Source: Euglena gracilis (taxonomy: Eukaryota; Euglenida; Euglenophyceae; Euglenales). From it: DNA of 64,000 nt. The notes beneath the pieces were generated by a model. It was not told where the DNA came from and searched no databases. It was given only the letters and a program-made list of their open reading frames with translations. Below are positions 35,322 to 46,482 of the stretch, piece by piece. The stretch lies in contig CP154957.1 in the NCBI GenBank assembly GCA_039621445.1, positions 8,537,071 through 8,601,070 of the forward strand, read 5' to 3'. The number at the start of each line of letters is the position of its first letter. Position 1 is the stretch's first letter. The position numbers were made by a program, and so were the translations under genes.

Positions 35322-36755
35322 CAAAAAAAGTCGAAAAAAAATCGAAAAATTTTTTTTGCCCGAAACGATGTTTTTTGGCCTCCCGGACCCAGAAAAACTG
35401 TTTTTGAGCCGAAAACGAGCGTTTTTCGACCCGCCGCCGCCCCGTTTTGGGCCGCCGACCCATTGACTTTGGGTCAAAACCGGGTCAAAAAAGTCGAAAA
35501 AAATCGAAAAAAAATTTTTTGCCCAAAACCATGTTTTTTTGGCCTCCCGAACCCAGAAAAACTGTTTTTGAGCCGAAAACGAGCGTTTTTCGACCCGCCG
35601 CCGCCCCGTTTTGGGCCGCCGACCCACTGACTTTGGGTCAAAACCGGGTCAAAAAAGTCGAAAAAAAATCGACAATTTTTATTTGCCCGAAACGATGTTT
35701 TTTGGCCTCCCGGACCCGGAAAAACTGTTTTTGAGCCGAAAATGAGCGTTTTTCGACCCGCCGCCGCCCCGCTTTGGGCCGCCGACCCATTGACTTTGGG
35801 TCAAAACCGGGTCAAAAAAGTCGAAAAAAATCGAAAAAATTTTTTTGCCCGAAACGATGTTTTTTGGCCTCCCGGACCCGGAAAAACTGCTTTTGAGCCG
35901 AAAACGAGCGTTTTTCGCCCCGCCGCCGCCCCGCTTTGGGCCGCCGACCCATTGACTTTGGGTCAAAACCGGGTCAAAAAAAGTCGAAAAAAATCGACAT
36001 TTTTTTTTGCCCGAAACGATGTTTTTTGGCCTCCCGGACCTGGAAAAACTGTTTTTGAGCCGAAAACGAGCGTTTTTCGACCCGCCGGCGCCCCGTTTTG
36101 GGCCGCCGACCCATTGACTTTGGGTCAAATCCGGGTCAAAAAAGTCGAAAAAAATTGAAAAAAATTTTTTTGCCCAAAACCATGTTTTTTTGGCCTCCCG
36201 AACCCAGAAAAACTGTTTTTGAGCCGAAAACGAGCGTTTTTCGACCCGCCGCCGCCCCGTTTTGGGCCGCCGACCCACTGACTTTGGGTCAAAACCGGGT
36301 CAAAAAAGTCGAAAAAAAATCGACAATTTTTATTTGCCCGAAACGATGTTTTTTGGCCTCCCGGACCCGGAAAAACTGTTTTTGAGCCGAAAATGAGCGT
36401 TTTTCGCCCCGCCGCCGCCCCGTTTTGGGCCGCCGACCCATTGACTTTGGGTCAAAACCGGGTCAAAAAAGTCGAAAAAAAATCGAAAAAAATTTTTTGC
36501 CCGAAACGATGTTTTTTGGCCTCCCGGACCCGGAAAAACTGTTTTTGAGCCAAAAACGAGCGTTTTTCGACCCGCCGCCGCCCCGTTTTGGGCCGCCGAC
36601 CCATTGACTTTGGGTCAAAACCGGGTCAAAAAAGTCGAAAAAATCGAAAAAAAATTTTTTGCCCGAAACGATGTTTTTTGGCCTCCCGGACCCAGGAAAA
36701 CTGTTTTTGAGCCGAAAACGAGCGTTTTTCGCCCCGCCGGTGCCCTGTTTCTGGC
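35322..36755. repeat. Satellite array, nine ~163-bp monomers with higher-order repeat
   Basis: The phrase ATGTTTTTTGGCCTCCCG recurs at 35368, 35531, 35696, 35857, 36019, 36182, 36346, 36509 and 36671 (spacing 161-165 bp). Monomers 2 and 6, 3 and 7, and 5 and 9 share private variants (CAAAACCATG; CGACAATTTTTATTTG; CCGGYGCC), so the array is built of a ~651-bp four-monomer unit. Diverged monomers occur at 27900-28190 and, inverted, at 62090-62290. Open frames across it are by-products of its AT/GC pattern. Confidence 0.9.
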
Positions 36756-38895
36756 ACAAAACACATGGATTTCAGTCAAAAGAGCTCCATGGGGTGTGCC
36801 GGTATGTATGGAGGGGTCAATGAAGGGGTGGGTGCGCGCTTATCAAGAGCTCAGCACTATTCAAAACCTGGTTTGAGGGGGGGGGTCAAAAGTTGGAAAC
36901 GGATGTGACCTAACGGAATCAACAAACGGACATTTGTACCCGGTAGGATCTGCCTCCTTAACTGATGCAAATTTGAATTGCTGGACACAAGAAAGGCACA
37001 AGGGGGGGTCGACATGCCGTGGCGAGGGGTTCGGCTAGGGGGGGGGGAGGGGGTTTTTGGCGTGGCGAGGGGGTCCAGAGGGGGGGGAGGGGTGCGCGGG
37101 GGTCTGCTGAAATTTTTTTCCGGTTTCTCTCCCCTGCTTTGCAAAAAAGTTACTACCCCCCCCCCTCATTGTCCCACCGACCTGCCCCCGGGAGGCCCGA
37201 TCGGACAATAAGGGGGGGGACAATAAGACCGTACCAAAGGAATTTCGTTGGCCGGGCCAAAAAAACCCCTGTCGGCCGGGGCCCAAGGACAATAAGGGGG
37301 GGGGACAATAAGGGGGGGGTGGTAGTGCCAAAGGCATTTTTGCCAGTGGCAAAAGCTTTGAAAATTTTTTGAATGCACATTCTTGGTCATTTTTTACGGG
37401 CTTTTTGGTCATCTTTGCCAAAAAAAAAGATGAAAAAATATGTTTGCAGTCCCGATCATAGTCCCGATCCCCATTCAGTGAATCCTTGCCCATTGTCGGT
37501 GCCAAACGGTAGACTGGGGGGGGGGGTAGTGGGTAGTCGGCCGACTACCCAATTGGTCGGCCGACTAGGTCTAGTCGGTAGCTAGTCGGCGAGACGGGGG
37601 GGGGGGAGGTAGTGGGTACGTACATAATGGGGGGGGATGGTAATGGTGACAGACGATCGTCCCAGCACACATCGTTGACGACCCTCTGCAACCACTTGAA
37701 TGAATCATTGGGGGTGAGGCGGGTTGCGGGGGGGTTGCGGGGGGGTTGCGGGGGGGGGGGTTGCGGGGGAAAAACCAATTTTTTCCAGGTCAAAATTAGG
37801 AATCACCAAGTCGCAAAATTTGGATGATGCCACCAAAAATTAGGCATTCCCACACATTCCGGTTCCAAATTGGGCATCGCCAACCCAAAATTTTGACCCA
37901 TTTGCCCTGATTGGAGCCAAAAATGTGCACGACAACTATATTTTAACCAAAATTAGGCATCTCCCACCCGAAAGAAATTTTCCCAGGACTGGGCCTCCGG
38001 TCGGGTTGCGGGGGGGTTGCGGGGGGGGGGGGTTGCGGGGGAAAAACCAATTTTTTCCAGGTCAAAATTAGGAATCACCAAGTCGCAAAATTTGGATGCC
38101 AATTAGGCATTCCCACATTCCGGTTCCAAATTGGGCATCGCCAACCCAAAAATTGACCCATTGCCAAATTTGTGCACGAAACAAAACCAAAATTAGGCAT
38201 CTGACCCGAAGAAATTGCGGGGGCGGGGGGGGGGGGGGGGGGGGGGCGGGGGGGGGGGGTTGGGGGGAGGGTGCGGGGGGAACTTTTCGGGGGGTCCATA
38301 GGGGGGCGGGGGGGGCGGGCAGGGGGTTGGCATTCCCCACGTCCTCCTCCAAACCAACCAAAAACACCTTTCTGTTGGACAGGGCACAGAGTAAAAAACA
38401 CTCACAAAAATTTTGAATCCTTGTCTTTTTTTCAACACCCCCAACTTCCATCGCTCGGACACGTGGTTTCCTTGGACCATCAGGAACATGCGTGCAAAAG
38501 GTCTTCCGTTCCTCCAAGGCCTCTTTGCCAATTCATCCACAGTTGCTCACACGTTTTCGACGGAAAGCCTATGGGAGGGACACAAGCACACGGGCACATT
38601 CACCTGTCTGCGAGATGACTTCACGTTCCAGACCTCCACAAGCTTCCAACCACCAAGAAACACCTTCTTCTGTTGTATGCAGGGCACCCGGATGATGCCT
38701 AAAAAGAATTTCACCTCAAAATACCAAAAAAAAATACTGAATAAGCCCTGTTCGGAATGGGGGAGGCTGAGGAATTTGAATTTCTTGTGGAACAACCTCA
38801 GGCAACCTTGGCACAGACACCTCGTCGCTATCCTGCGATGTTGTTTTCGGAACTCATACCAGACCACAACTGCGTCAATTGGTGTTGCCATTCCT
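36756..38895. other. G-run repeats and unassigned DNA
   Basis: 36850-36890 repeats the CAGCACTATTCAAAACCTGG motif of 28350. 37020-37330 has G/C runs with GGACAATAAGG. 37510-37610 has GGTAGTCGGCCGACTA palindromic repeats. 38340-38830 is non-repetitive with open frames on both strands, unresolved. Confidence 0.45.
37720..38170. repeat. Direct repeats, G-run plus AATTAGGCAT unit
   Basis: GGGTTGCGGGGGGGTTGCGG followed by AAAAACCAATTTTTTCCAGG occurs at 37721 and 38003. Both copies continue with AATTAGGCAT, GGTTCCAAATTGGGCATCGC. The G tracts (four or more runs within 45 bp) could form G-quadruplexes. Similar AATTAGGCAT units occur at 20080-20230. A longer G run with C spacers follows at 38218-38290. 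Confidence 0.8.
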
Positions 38896-39289
38896 TCTCC
38901 TCTTGAAGGCACCTTTCCAAAGTGGTCTCCTGGGTCGCTTCAGCAACAACATCAGGGTCAAGTTCATCAAGGTTGCCGGTTGTAACCGCTCTTATGGGCC
39001 GCTGTGCTCGACGGCGCGCACCCTCTTTGCCATTCAATTGCACAAATGAACTTTGAATGAACCTCACGTCGACGGGCTCAAAGCAGCCCCCCCCCCCCCA
39101 TTTTGTCCCACCCAAAGGGGCCAAAAGAAAAAAACCGTGGAAATGACATCCTTTTTTGGGGTTGACACCTGTTGTTCATGGCCTTTTGGAGCTGATGCTG
39201 TGAAAAAAAATCACCAACAGCACTCAACACAACCCTCTTGCGATTTGTGTTGACAACACAATTAATACAGGTAAATTTAAAAACCATTC

Positions 39290-39675
39290 AAAATGAGCAA
39301 TTGCAATGTCCACGACTCCATTGTTGAAACTTTGTTCGCACGACGTCACGTAGCCAATCAATGCTGCAGTCCAAAGCACGTGTTTCCATCAACTTCCTAC
39401 AAACAGAACGTTCTTTCATCAAAAATAGATGAAACAACGAACCGGGCAATCTTTGAGAATTGAGGATGTTCTCCGCCTTCATCAAGCAACTTGTACATCT
39501 TGCCATATACATCCTCATTAAGATCACACTTTTTGGACCTTCTGTCTTTTTCATTTTCTCGCCTCTTCAATGTTTGCCCACTTCGAGAATGGATGGACAT
39601 GATGCAGAGCAAAAAAATGTCTACGGAACATGAAATCAAGCATGATTTAGGGCTGCACGTTTGCGCTTCAACCAA
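39290..39675 (-). pseudogene. hAT-like remnant related to the 18.5-kb copy
   Basis: The minus strand reads RRSKKCDLNEDVYGKMYKLL and FSKIARFVV in one frame and ALDCSIDWLRDVV in another. The order CDL(T/N)E, IA(K/R)xV, (L/A)xCSIDWL is the same as at 18.5 kb, so the two fragments share an origin. Possible further pieces on the same strand at 38830-39060 (NLDELDPDVVAEATQETTLE) are unrecognised. Confidence 0.5.
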
Positions 39676-39995
39676 ACGTCAAACCTCCCACATGTGGGTC
39701 GCGGGGGGGGGTCGCGGGGGGGTCGCGGGGGGGTCGCAGGGGATACACCCCCGAAGAAGCAACTATTTCGGTCTCCGCGGTTTGCAGACCGACTCTTGTT
39801 TGGATTGTCTTCTGTGCGTTCCACGGATGTTCGATTGATTGACAGAAATTACCGATTGACAGGTGCAAAGAGAAATTACACCGAAAATGGGTCCGTTTGA
39901 CAATGGCTTTTTGTGTGCTTAAAATGACGATTCTATCCCTACTTTGATACCAGGCCCGGGGACGAAGGGGGTGGCCGGGATCCGTTAGCACCATA

Positions 39996-40353
39996 CCATG
40001 CCCCCCCCCGAGCTATTCCCCCCCCCGAGCTATTTCCATTGGGGGTACGGGAATAGCTCATAGTCATAGCACTTTTTACAAAAAACTTCCCAAAAAAGTG
40101 CTCAAAAATCGGCGTTTTTGGGCAGTTTTCAAAAATCACTTTTTGGCAAATGTGCTCAAAATTGACCAATTTTTGCGAACATCCAAAAAAGTTGCCAAAA
40201 TGACCCCTTTTGGGTTGCCCAAGGGTCGGGTATGGGAATAGCTCGGGGGGGACCTAGGTCCCCCCCCCCCCCGAGCTGTTCCCCCCGTACTGTTCCCATT
40301 GGGCCATAAAGGCTCCCGGGGACGGGAATAGCTCGGGGGGGGGGGGGGCATGG
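39996..40353. mobile_element. TACCATGCC-type MITE (358 bp)
   Basis: Inverted ends CCATGCCCCCCCCCGAGCTA and the complement near GAATAGCTCGGGGG...CATGG, flanked by TA (39994-39995, 40354-40355). The best-preserved copy of the family, with pairing C-run and G-run arms. Confidence 0.7.
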
Positions 40354-40355
40354 TA

Positions 40356-42113
40356 CTTCCCGCCGGCAATTGTTGGAAGGCTTCATTTATTGCTGGACCC
40401 ACAATCGGCATTTTTCAGCATTCAGTGTTACCCCCAGGGCCGTCACGCAGCAAAGTCCTGACTGCCCTGTTGAATCTTTTGCTGTTCTTACTCTCCCTGC
40501 CACTGCAGGGGAACTGCTTCTGTGAACTGGACTTCTCCTCTCTCTGGATCTTCTGACCATAAACCTCTTTCTTTCAGGGCTGACGCTCGTGCTGCGAGAT
40601 CTACGTCCAACTCCGCTACCAGAGTTTCGGCTATAACAATACTGTGGTGACGTCGCGAGAAGGGCGTCACACATCCTAAAATCGGTAATTTTAAGGCTAA
40701 AAAAGTGGTCATTTTTGGCCATTTTCGGGCCATTTTTGGACAAAAAAAATGCTTTTTGGTCCAAAAGTGGTCATTTTTGGGTGATTTTTATGTCCGAAAT
40801 TGGTCATTTGAAAGGGAGTTTTGTTGGGATTTTCTTGATTTTGATTTTTTTTTAAAGGGACAAGATTTTTGGCCACTTTTGGGTGAAGGTGCGCTGGTCG
40901 TTGGGGGCAAAAAGGGGTTTGGTTGTCCAAATAAAAGGTGGGGTGAGGACAATTCTTTTCTGTTTTTTTTGGGGGGGGTTTCTTCCACAAAAATTTCATG
41001 TTTCCCCTCCCCCCTTTTGCTATGAAACTCTTTCCCACTTGCGCAATCTCCCCTTTTGCCAATGGGACATATTTTGGGTCAAATTCATATGCCAAAAAAG
41101 CGCCATTGTTTGGGTCGAAAGTTTTTCACCTCAAATCTCGGCATTTCTTTCCATTTTTTTGACCATGTCAAATTTCAAGGCAAATTTTCAATGGTTTCAA
41201 CCAGAAAATTGATGAAAAGCAACCAAAATCGCCACCTACATCAAAAAGCAGGCTGAAATGATGAATGAAAAGAAAGGTTGAAGCGATGAAGGTTGCTGCA
41301 TTGTATGAAAATCGAAGGCTCAATTCTCAGGTCACGGGGAGGGGGGTCACGGGGGAAGCACCCCCTCAGGGCTGACATAAGCTGAACCCCAACGACGCAG
41401 GAACTTTCACTTGTCCGACATGATATGCAACGTTAAAAAAATAGACACTATCTAAAGTTAGGGGCGAAAAACCGAACTAGAAAGTTATGACTAATTATTT
41501 TTTTCACAGCTTTGGTGAACTCATGGCGGGTAGCACAGCTTCACCCAAACCGTGCCCCGGGCCCAAGGAAAACGTTTCTTTTGGCCCTCGCCCAGGGTTG
41601 CATATAGGTATGGGTTTGGCAAAAGACCTATACCTATATGTCGAAAACCGATACCCATACCTGTACCTATATGTCACTTATATGTCTCGAAAAAAAGTCC
41701 CCACCCCATCTCAAAATTTTTGCATACATAAATGCCTTCAGAAGGAAAGAGCAAAGGAAGCGAAAATGATAACTCTTCTTCCTTGTTGATCGGATCACCA
41801 ACACAACCGACTGTTTTTTATTGGGTCAGAGCTGCAAAACGGTGACAAAATCGGCAGTAAGGTCAGAAAGCTCCAAGGAGGAATTGTCTTCTAATAGTTC
41901 GGGCGTGAAGCCGTGTTTCAGAACGCCGGTTCGGCCGCCCGAACCGGCATTCTAAAACACGGCGTTCAAGGGCTTTCAGCGGATGACCTTAGATTCCCAT
42001 TCTCTCAAGAACTTTCAGCAAATGGCCTTAGATTTCAGCCGTGCTGTATGGTACTCTATTTCACAAAATGGCCAAATTTGGCCAAATGGAAATTATTGCA
42101 CAAAATATCCCAA
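40356..42113. other. Low-complexity and unassigned DNA
   Basis: 40400-40640 is non-repetitive. 40690-41220 is a TTTTTGGCCATTTT-type tract. 41900-41965 holds an inverted GAACGCCGGTTCGG pair. No gene recognised. Confidence 0.45.
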
Positions 42114-42182
42114 TACCATGCCCCCCCCCTTTACTGTTCCCCCCCCCACTGTTCCCATTGGGGGGACGGGAACAGTACAGTG

Positions 42183-42586
42183 GAGGCTAGGCGCGCCGCT
42201 CGGGGGGGTCCGGGACCCCCCCCCCCGCGCGGCCCTTGCGCGGCCGCCCACGCGGCCGCTCGCCCCCCCTGGACCCCCCCCTCCCCCCCCTGTGCCTAGC
42301 ATAGCCAAGAAAAAAAAATTTGGTGAAAAAATCGCGATTTCGGACACAAAATGGCAAATTTGGGGGCCGCGCGCTCTGCGCGCGGCTAAAAAAGCACTTT
42401 TTTGGTCAAAAATGGCCCAAAATGGCAAAAAATGGCCACTTTTGGACCCGAAAATCACCGATTTTAGGATGCGTTCCGCCCGCGCGGCCGCCCTCGGACC
42501 CCCCTCCCCCCCCTCACCCTCCCCCCCGCGCGGCCGCCCGCGCCGCCGCCCCCCCCCCCCGGGCCCCCCCCCCCCCCCCGCCTGCT
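42183..42586. mobile_element. GC-rich GAGGCTAGGC insertion (404 bp)
   Basis: Flanked by CAGTG (42178-42182, 42587-42591); paralogous MITEs lack the insert at this point. Starts GAGGCTAGGCGCGCCGC and ends CCCCGCCTGCT. The body has GCGCGGCCGC blocks, TGCCTAGCATAGCC, and tandem CAAAAATGGCC motifs. Other members of this repeat: 44479-44850, 46141-46226 (inverted), 17805-18010 and inside both 1.29-kb transposons. Confidence 0.6.
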
Positions 42587-42764
42587 CAGTGTCATAGCAC
42601 TTTTTGTAAAGGATTCTTGGAACACAAAGCAAAAAGGGGAATTTTTTTTGGTCGGTTTCAGGTGCTCTCAATCCCACCAAAATCCAACCCAATGCCAAAA
42701 TGGACGTTGTGGAGGGGCAATTTTCAAGCATGTAAACCAAAAAAAGCTTCATTTTGGCATTTTA

Positions 42765-43661
42765 CACCTAACGTCGAAAATGTTTGCCCATAGCAAGCAA
42801 AAATTTTTGCCCAGGGCGGTCAAAAAGTTTGCCCAAGGCCCAGAAATATTTTTGCCCATTGCCGTCAAAAATTTTGCACTTGGTAACAAAAAAATTTGCA
42901 CTTTGTACCGAAATTGTTTGCATTCCGTAACGCAAATGTTTGCCCATTTTGGATTTTTATTCCCCGACCACATGGGACAATTGAAATGGATGCAATGAAA
43001 CAAAAGACTTTGCACACAACTCCAGATGATGCATTTGATGTGGTCCCAGAAGCATTTCAATAATTCCTCCTTTTGACATTGGAACAACGGCTTTGTCATC
43101 ATCATTTTGGTGGAATGCTCATCAAAGTTGGATGTTTTCAAAGCAAAAAATGAAATGGTTGAAACAAGGTTTGAAGCTGTTCCAAGAAGTGCTGTGCAAC
43201 GCGAAGCATCCAAAGCGAGTGATGTCTTTGCAGACCACAAAAAGAGCAACGTTGGCACCAGCTTCCTTCAAATTCTTCGCTTTGGAATAGGAGTTGTTCA
43301 AATAGGTTTTCGGCAATGCTGTTCTCGTGGCAATCAACAGAAATTCTGATTAACAACAAAAACGAAATTGCATAAATGTGTTCTAGGGGGGATAATGTGC
43401 ACAGGGCATGTGTCGCAATGCATTGAGTGGACCGGGCATTGAGGTGCAAGAAAAAAATTGACCTGTGCGAAAACATGAAATTAAGTGCAAAAATTTTTGT
43501 TACAAAGTGCAAACATTTTTGTTAAAAAGTGCGAAAATTTTTGATATAAAGTGCGAAAATATTGGTATAAAATGCAAACATTTTTGGTAAAATGTGCAAA
43601 CATTTTGTTAATAAGTGCAAAAATTTTGTTATGGAGTGCGAAATATATTGGCTCTTAGGTG
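42765..43661. mobile_element. 897-bp CACCTAA element with inverted subterminal arrays
   Basis: Ends CACCTAA and TTAGGTG with TA on both sides (42763-42764, 43662-43663). The paralogous site near 11672 is empty with a single TA. The left 180 bp carries repeated 'TTTGCACTTGGTAAC/AAATTTTTGCCC' units, and the right 170 bp carries the same ~26-bp unit inverted (GTTACAAAGTGCAAACATTT, about seven copies, 43480-43645). Middle ORFs (43093-43290 +, 42749-43258 -) are unrecognised. Confidence 0.75.
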
Positions 43662-43770
43662 TAGGTGGCCTTTTGGGTCCAACTTGGTTGGTTGGTTCAT
43701 GGCCCATGGGAACAGTAGGGGGGGGACCTCGTCCCCCCCCTACTGTTCCCCCCTTGCTGTTCCCATCATA

Positions 43771-44850
43771 CTTGGCATTTTTTTTAAAAAAAACAACGTG
43801 TTTTTTTAAAAAAAAACGCCAAAAAAAACATTAAAAAAAACAAAAGGAAAATTTCACTGAAAAAACTCGTTATGAAACACCCAAACCATACTTCGAATCC
43901 TACTAAGTTCAAGGGGGTGGGGCGGGACACGGGGGGGACACGGGGGGGGACACGGGGGGGGACACGGGGGAAACATGCCTCTTTTCGGGACCTTCCGGGA
44001 CGAAATTTGTGACTTTTTGAGGGACCAAAAATTCATTGCACATTGACCCCGAGCCAAGCTCCATGCCATCCTAGGTGAAAAAAAAGGGATTGTGGGTGGG
44101 GGAAAGTCAAAATGGCCTTGAGAATCCATAAAAAAAAAAGTGGAAAATGATGCCAAAAAGTTAAAAATTCATGCTGCATGTTGCCTTGGCCGCCTTCTAG
44201 GGACCCCCCTGAAGTACGGGACACGGGGGGGACACGGGGGGGGACACGGGGGGGGGGGGGACACGGGGATCACACCCCCCAAAAATTGCCAAAAAAATGG
44301 TCAAAAACATCCAAAAAATGCAAAAAAAAATGCAACTTTAGGACTTTTTTCATTTTTTGTTCAAGGAAATTTTTGGCAGAAATGCCCCAAAACTTGCCAA
44401 AAATGACTGAAAATATGCATTCAAAAATTTTTCCAAGCAAAACCTTGTTGGCGTTTTTTGTTTTTTTAAAAAAACATTGGAGGCTAGGCGCGCCGCTCGG
44501 GGGGGTCCGGGACCCCCCCTGCCCCCCCCCCCCGCGCGGCCCCTGCGCGGCCGCCCGCGCGGCCGCTCGCCCCCCCCCTGGACCCCCCCTCCCCCCTGTG
44601 CCTAGCATAGCCAAGAAAAAAAATTTTGGTGAAAAATCGCGACTTTTTTGAGGCTCAAAAATGACCAAAAATGACCATTTTCGGACACAAAATGGCAAAT
44701 TTGGGGGCCGCGCGCTCTGCGCGCGGCTAAAAAAGCACTTTTTTGGTCAAAAATGGCCCAAAAATGGCAAAAAATGGCCACTTTTTGGACCCGAAAATCA
44801 CCGATTTTAGGATGCGTTCCGCCCGCGCGGCCGCCCTCGGACCCCCCTCC
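43771..44850. other. Poly-T/A hairpins, GGGACACGG repeats and a GC-rich unit
   Basis: 43780-43850 has TTTTTTTAAAAAAA hairpins. Two GGGACACGGGGGG tandem tracts (43920-43970, 44216-44270) bracket a 250-bp spacer. 44479-44850 is a GAGGCTAGGC-family copy abutting the 1.29-kb transposon. Confidence 0.55.
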
Positions 44851-46140
44851 CATAGGTGTCACAAGGGGGGGTCGGGGGGGGCGGCCGCCCCCCCCCGGGA
44901 TTTTGGAAAGAAAAAAAATTTTTTGCAGCATGAATGTGATATTTTTCTTTGCAATGCCATGTTCAATAATTCAAAGGGCGTTACCGTCTCGGCTGCCTTC
45001 GGCAGCCACCTTGCCAGTTAAAAGCACATTTTTGGAGAATGAAATTGCAAAATCCATTACCATCTCGGCCGCCTTTGGCGGCCGGAATTAAAATCCTTGA
45101 AAAAACCCCACGGAACTTCTTGATGTTTAAACCGGCGTTTGAGACGCCGGGTTCAAGACAGAACTGGCGTCCCCCCCCCCCGGGTTTTCCGGACGCCGGT
45201 TCTGTCCTAAAACCCTCAGGAACGCCGGTTCTGTCCAAAACCCGGTTTGGCTTTTGGCCACAAACTGACTTTTTTTTCCCTCCTTTGGAGGCTGGGCACA
45301 GCGGGGGGGGCTGAGGGGGGGGCGAGTGGCCGTGCGGGCAACCGCGCAGGGGGGGGAGGGGGGTCCGAGGGCGGCCACGCGGGCGTCGCGCATCCTAAAA
45401 TCGGTGATTTTCGGGTCCAAAAAGTGGTCATTTTTTTTGCCATTTTTGGGCCATTTTTGAACAAAAAAGCGCGCGGCCCCCAAAATTTGCTATTTTGTGT
45501 CCGAAAATGGTCATTTTTGGTCATTTTTGGGCCTCAAAAAAGTCGCGATTTTTTCACAAATTTTTTTTTCTTGGCTATGCTAGGCACAGTGGGGGGAGAA
45601 GGGGGGTTCAGGAGGGGGGGGCAGCCGCGCAGGGGGGGTCCGGGACCCCCCCCGAGCGGCGCTCCTAGCCTCCTTTGATGCTTTTTGTTTTTTGGGACCC
45701 CACAAACCACTTTCACCTTCGCTGTTTGAATACAAACTGATATCCCCATTACCTTGATATACCCATAACCCATGTCCCCCTCCCTCCATTTTCTTGACTA
45801 GCCGAGTTTGGGGGAAACTCTTCGGGTCAACGAAAAAAATGATTTTGCGCAAAGTGAAAAAAAATGGCTTCTTCACCTCCCCCCCAGGTTGCGAAGTCGA
45901 CAGTTGGGTTGAGTTGGCTACCCATCATTTCGCTTTCTAACTCAAGTTTTTGGAGCATTGGACTTCAAAAAAGGCGTTAGCGTCTCGGCCCCTTCGGGGC
46001 CAGGGGACAGAAAAAAGTACATTTTGGTTGTGCCATGAAAAAAATTTTCCTCGGCGCTTCGCGCCGGGGAAAAAAGGATGTGCTCCAAATTTTGTCGGTT
46101 CCTCGCCCCCCCTGGGAAAAAATTGTTCCGACACCGCTGC
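44851..46140. mobile_element. 1.29-kb hAT-like non-autonomous transposon, copy 1
   Basis: Starts CATAGGTGTCACAAG and ends CCGACACCGCTG. Nearly identical along its length to the reverse complement of 50452-51746; the visible differences are a few substitutions and a short indel near 45236 versus 51350. Flanks are CCCCCTCC and a run of C, which match at 7 of 8 bases as a possible target duplication. The poly-C context makes this weak. The two copies make a 1.3-kb inverted repeat with a 4.3-kb spacer. Confidence 0.8.
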
Positions 46141-46482
46141 CCCCCCCCCCCCCCCCCCCGCGCGGCCGCCCGCGCGGCCGCTCGCCCCCCAGCCCACCCC
46201 CCCCCCCACCCCCCCCGCTCTGCCTAGCCTCCATTGTTAGAATTAAAAAAAAACAAAAAAAACAAAGTCCAAAAAAAAACAGGTTGCCAACCATGGTTCC
46301 CATGGACCCAAAAGGGGGCCACGGGACGGGGACGTAAGGGGGGGGGGCATGGTATATGGCCAAATACCCCTCAAAACTGCTCAGATATGATTGCCACATG
46401 CCTAAAAGCCCTTTTGGACACTTTTTGGCACACCTACTTCCTGCCCGAACCGGCGTTCTGGACGCCGGTTCGGGCATGAAGC

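Larger units (their letters stand above)
42116..43770. mobile_element. TACCATGCC-type MITE split by two insertions
   Basis: The left end at TA (42114-42115) reads CCATGCCCCCCCCC. The family sequence continues after 42587, pauses at 42765 and resumes at 43664 (GGTGGCCTTTTGGGTCCAAC, as at 11673). It ends in GGGAACAGT/CTGTTCCC blocks near 43770. Its own right terminus is not clear. Confidence 0.6.

Noticed and set aside
35679-36278. 199-codon minus-strand frame across the satellite
   Set aside because: Monomers differ in length (161-165 bp), so no frame is kept between copies; both strands are open because the unit lacks stops.
35322-36755. CRISPR array
   Set aside because: Units are contiguous 163-bp monomers with no unique spacers, in eukaryotic DNA.
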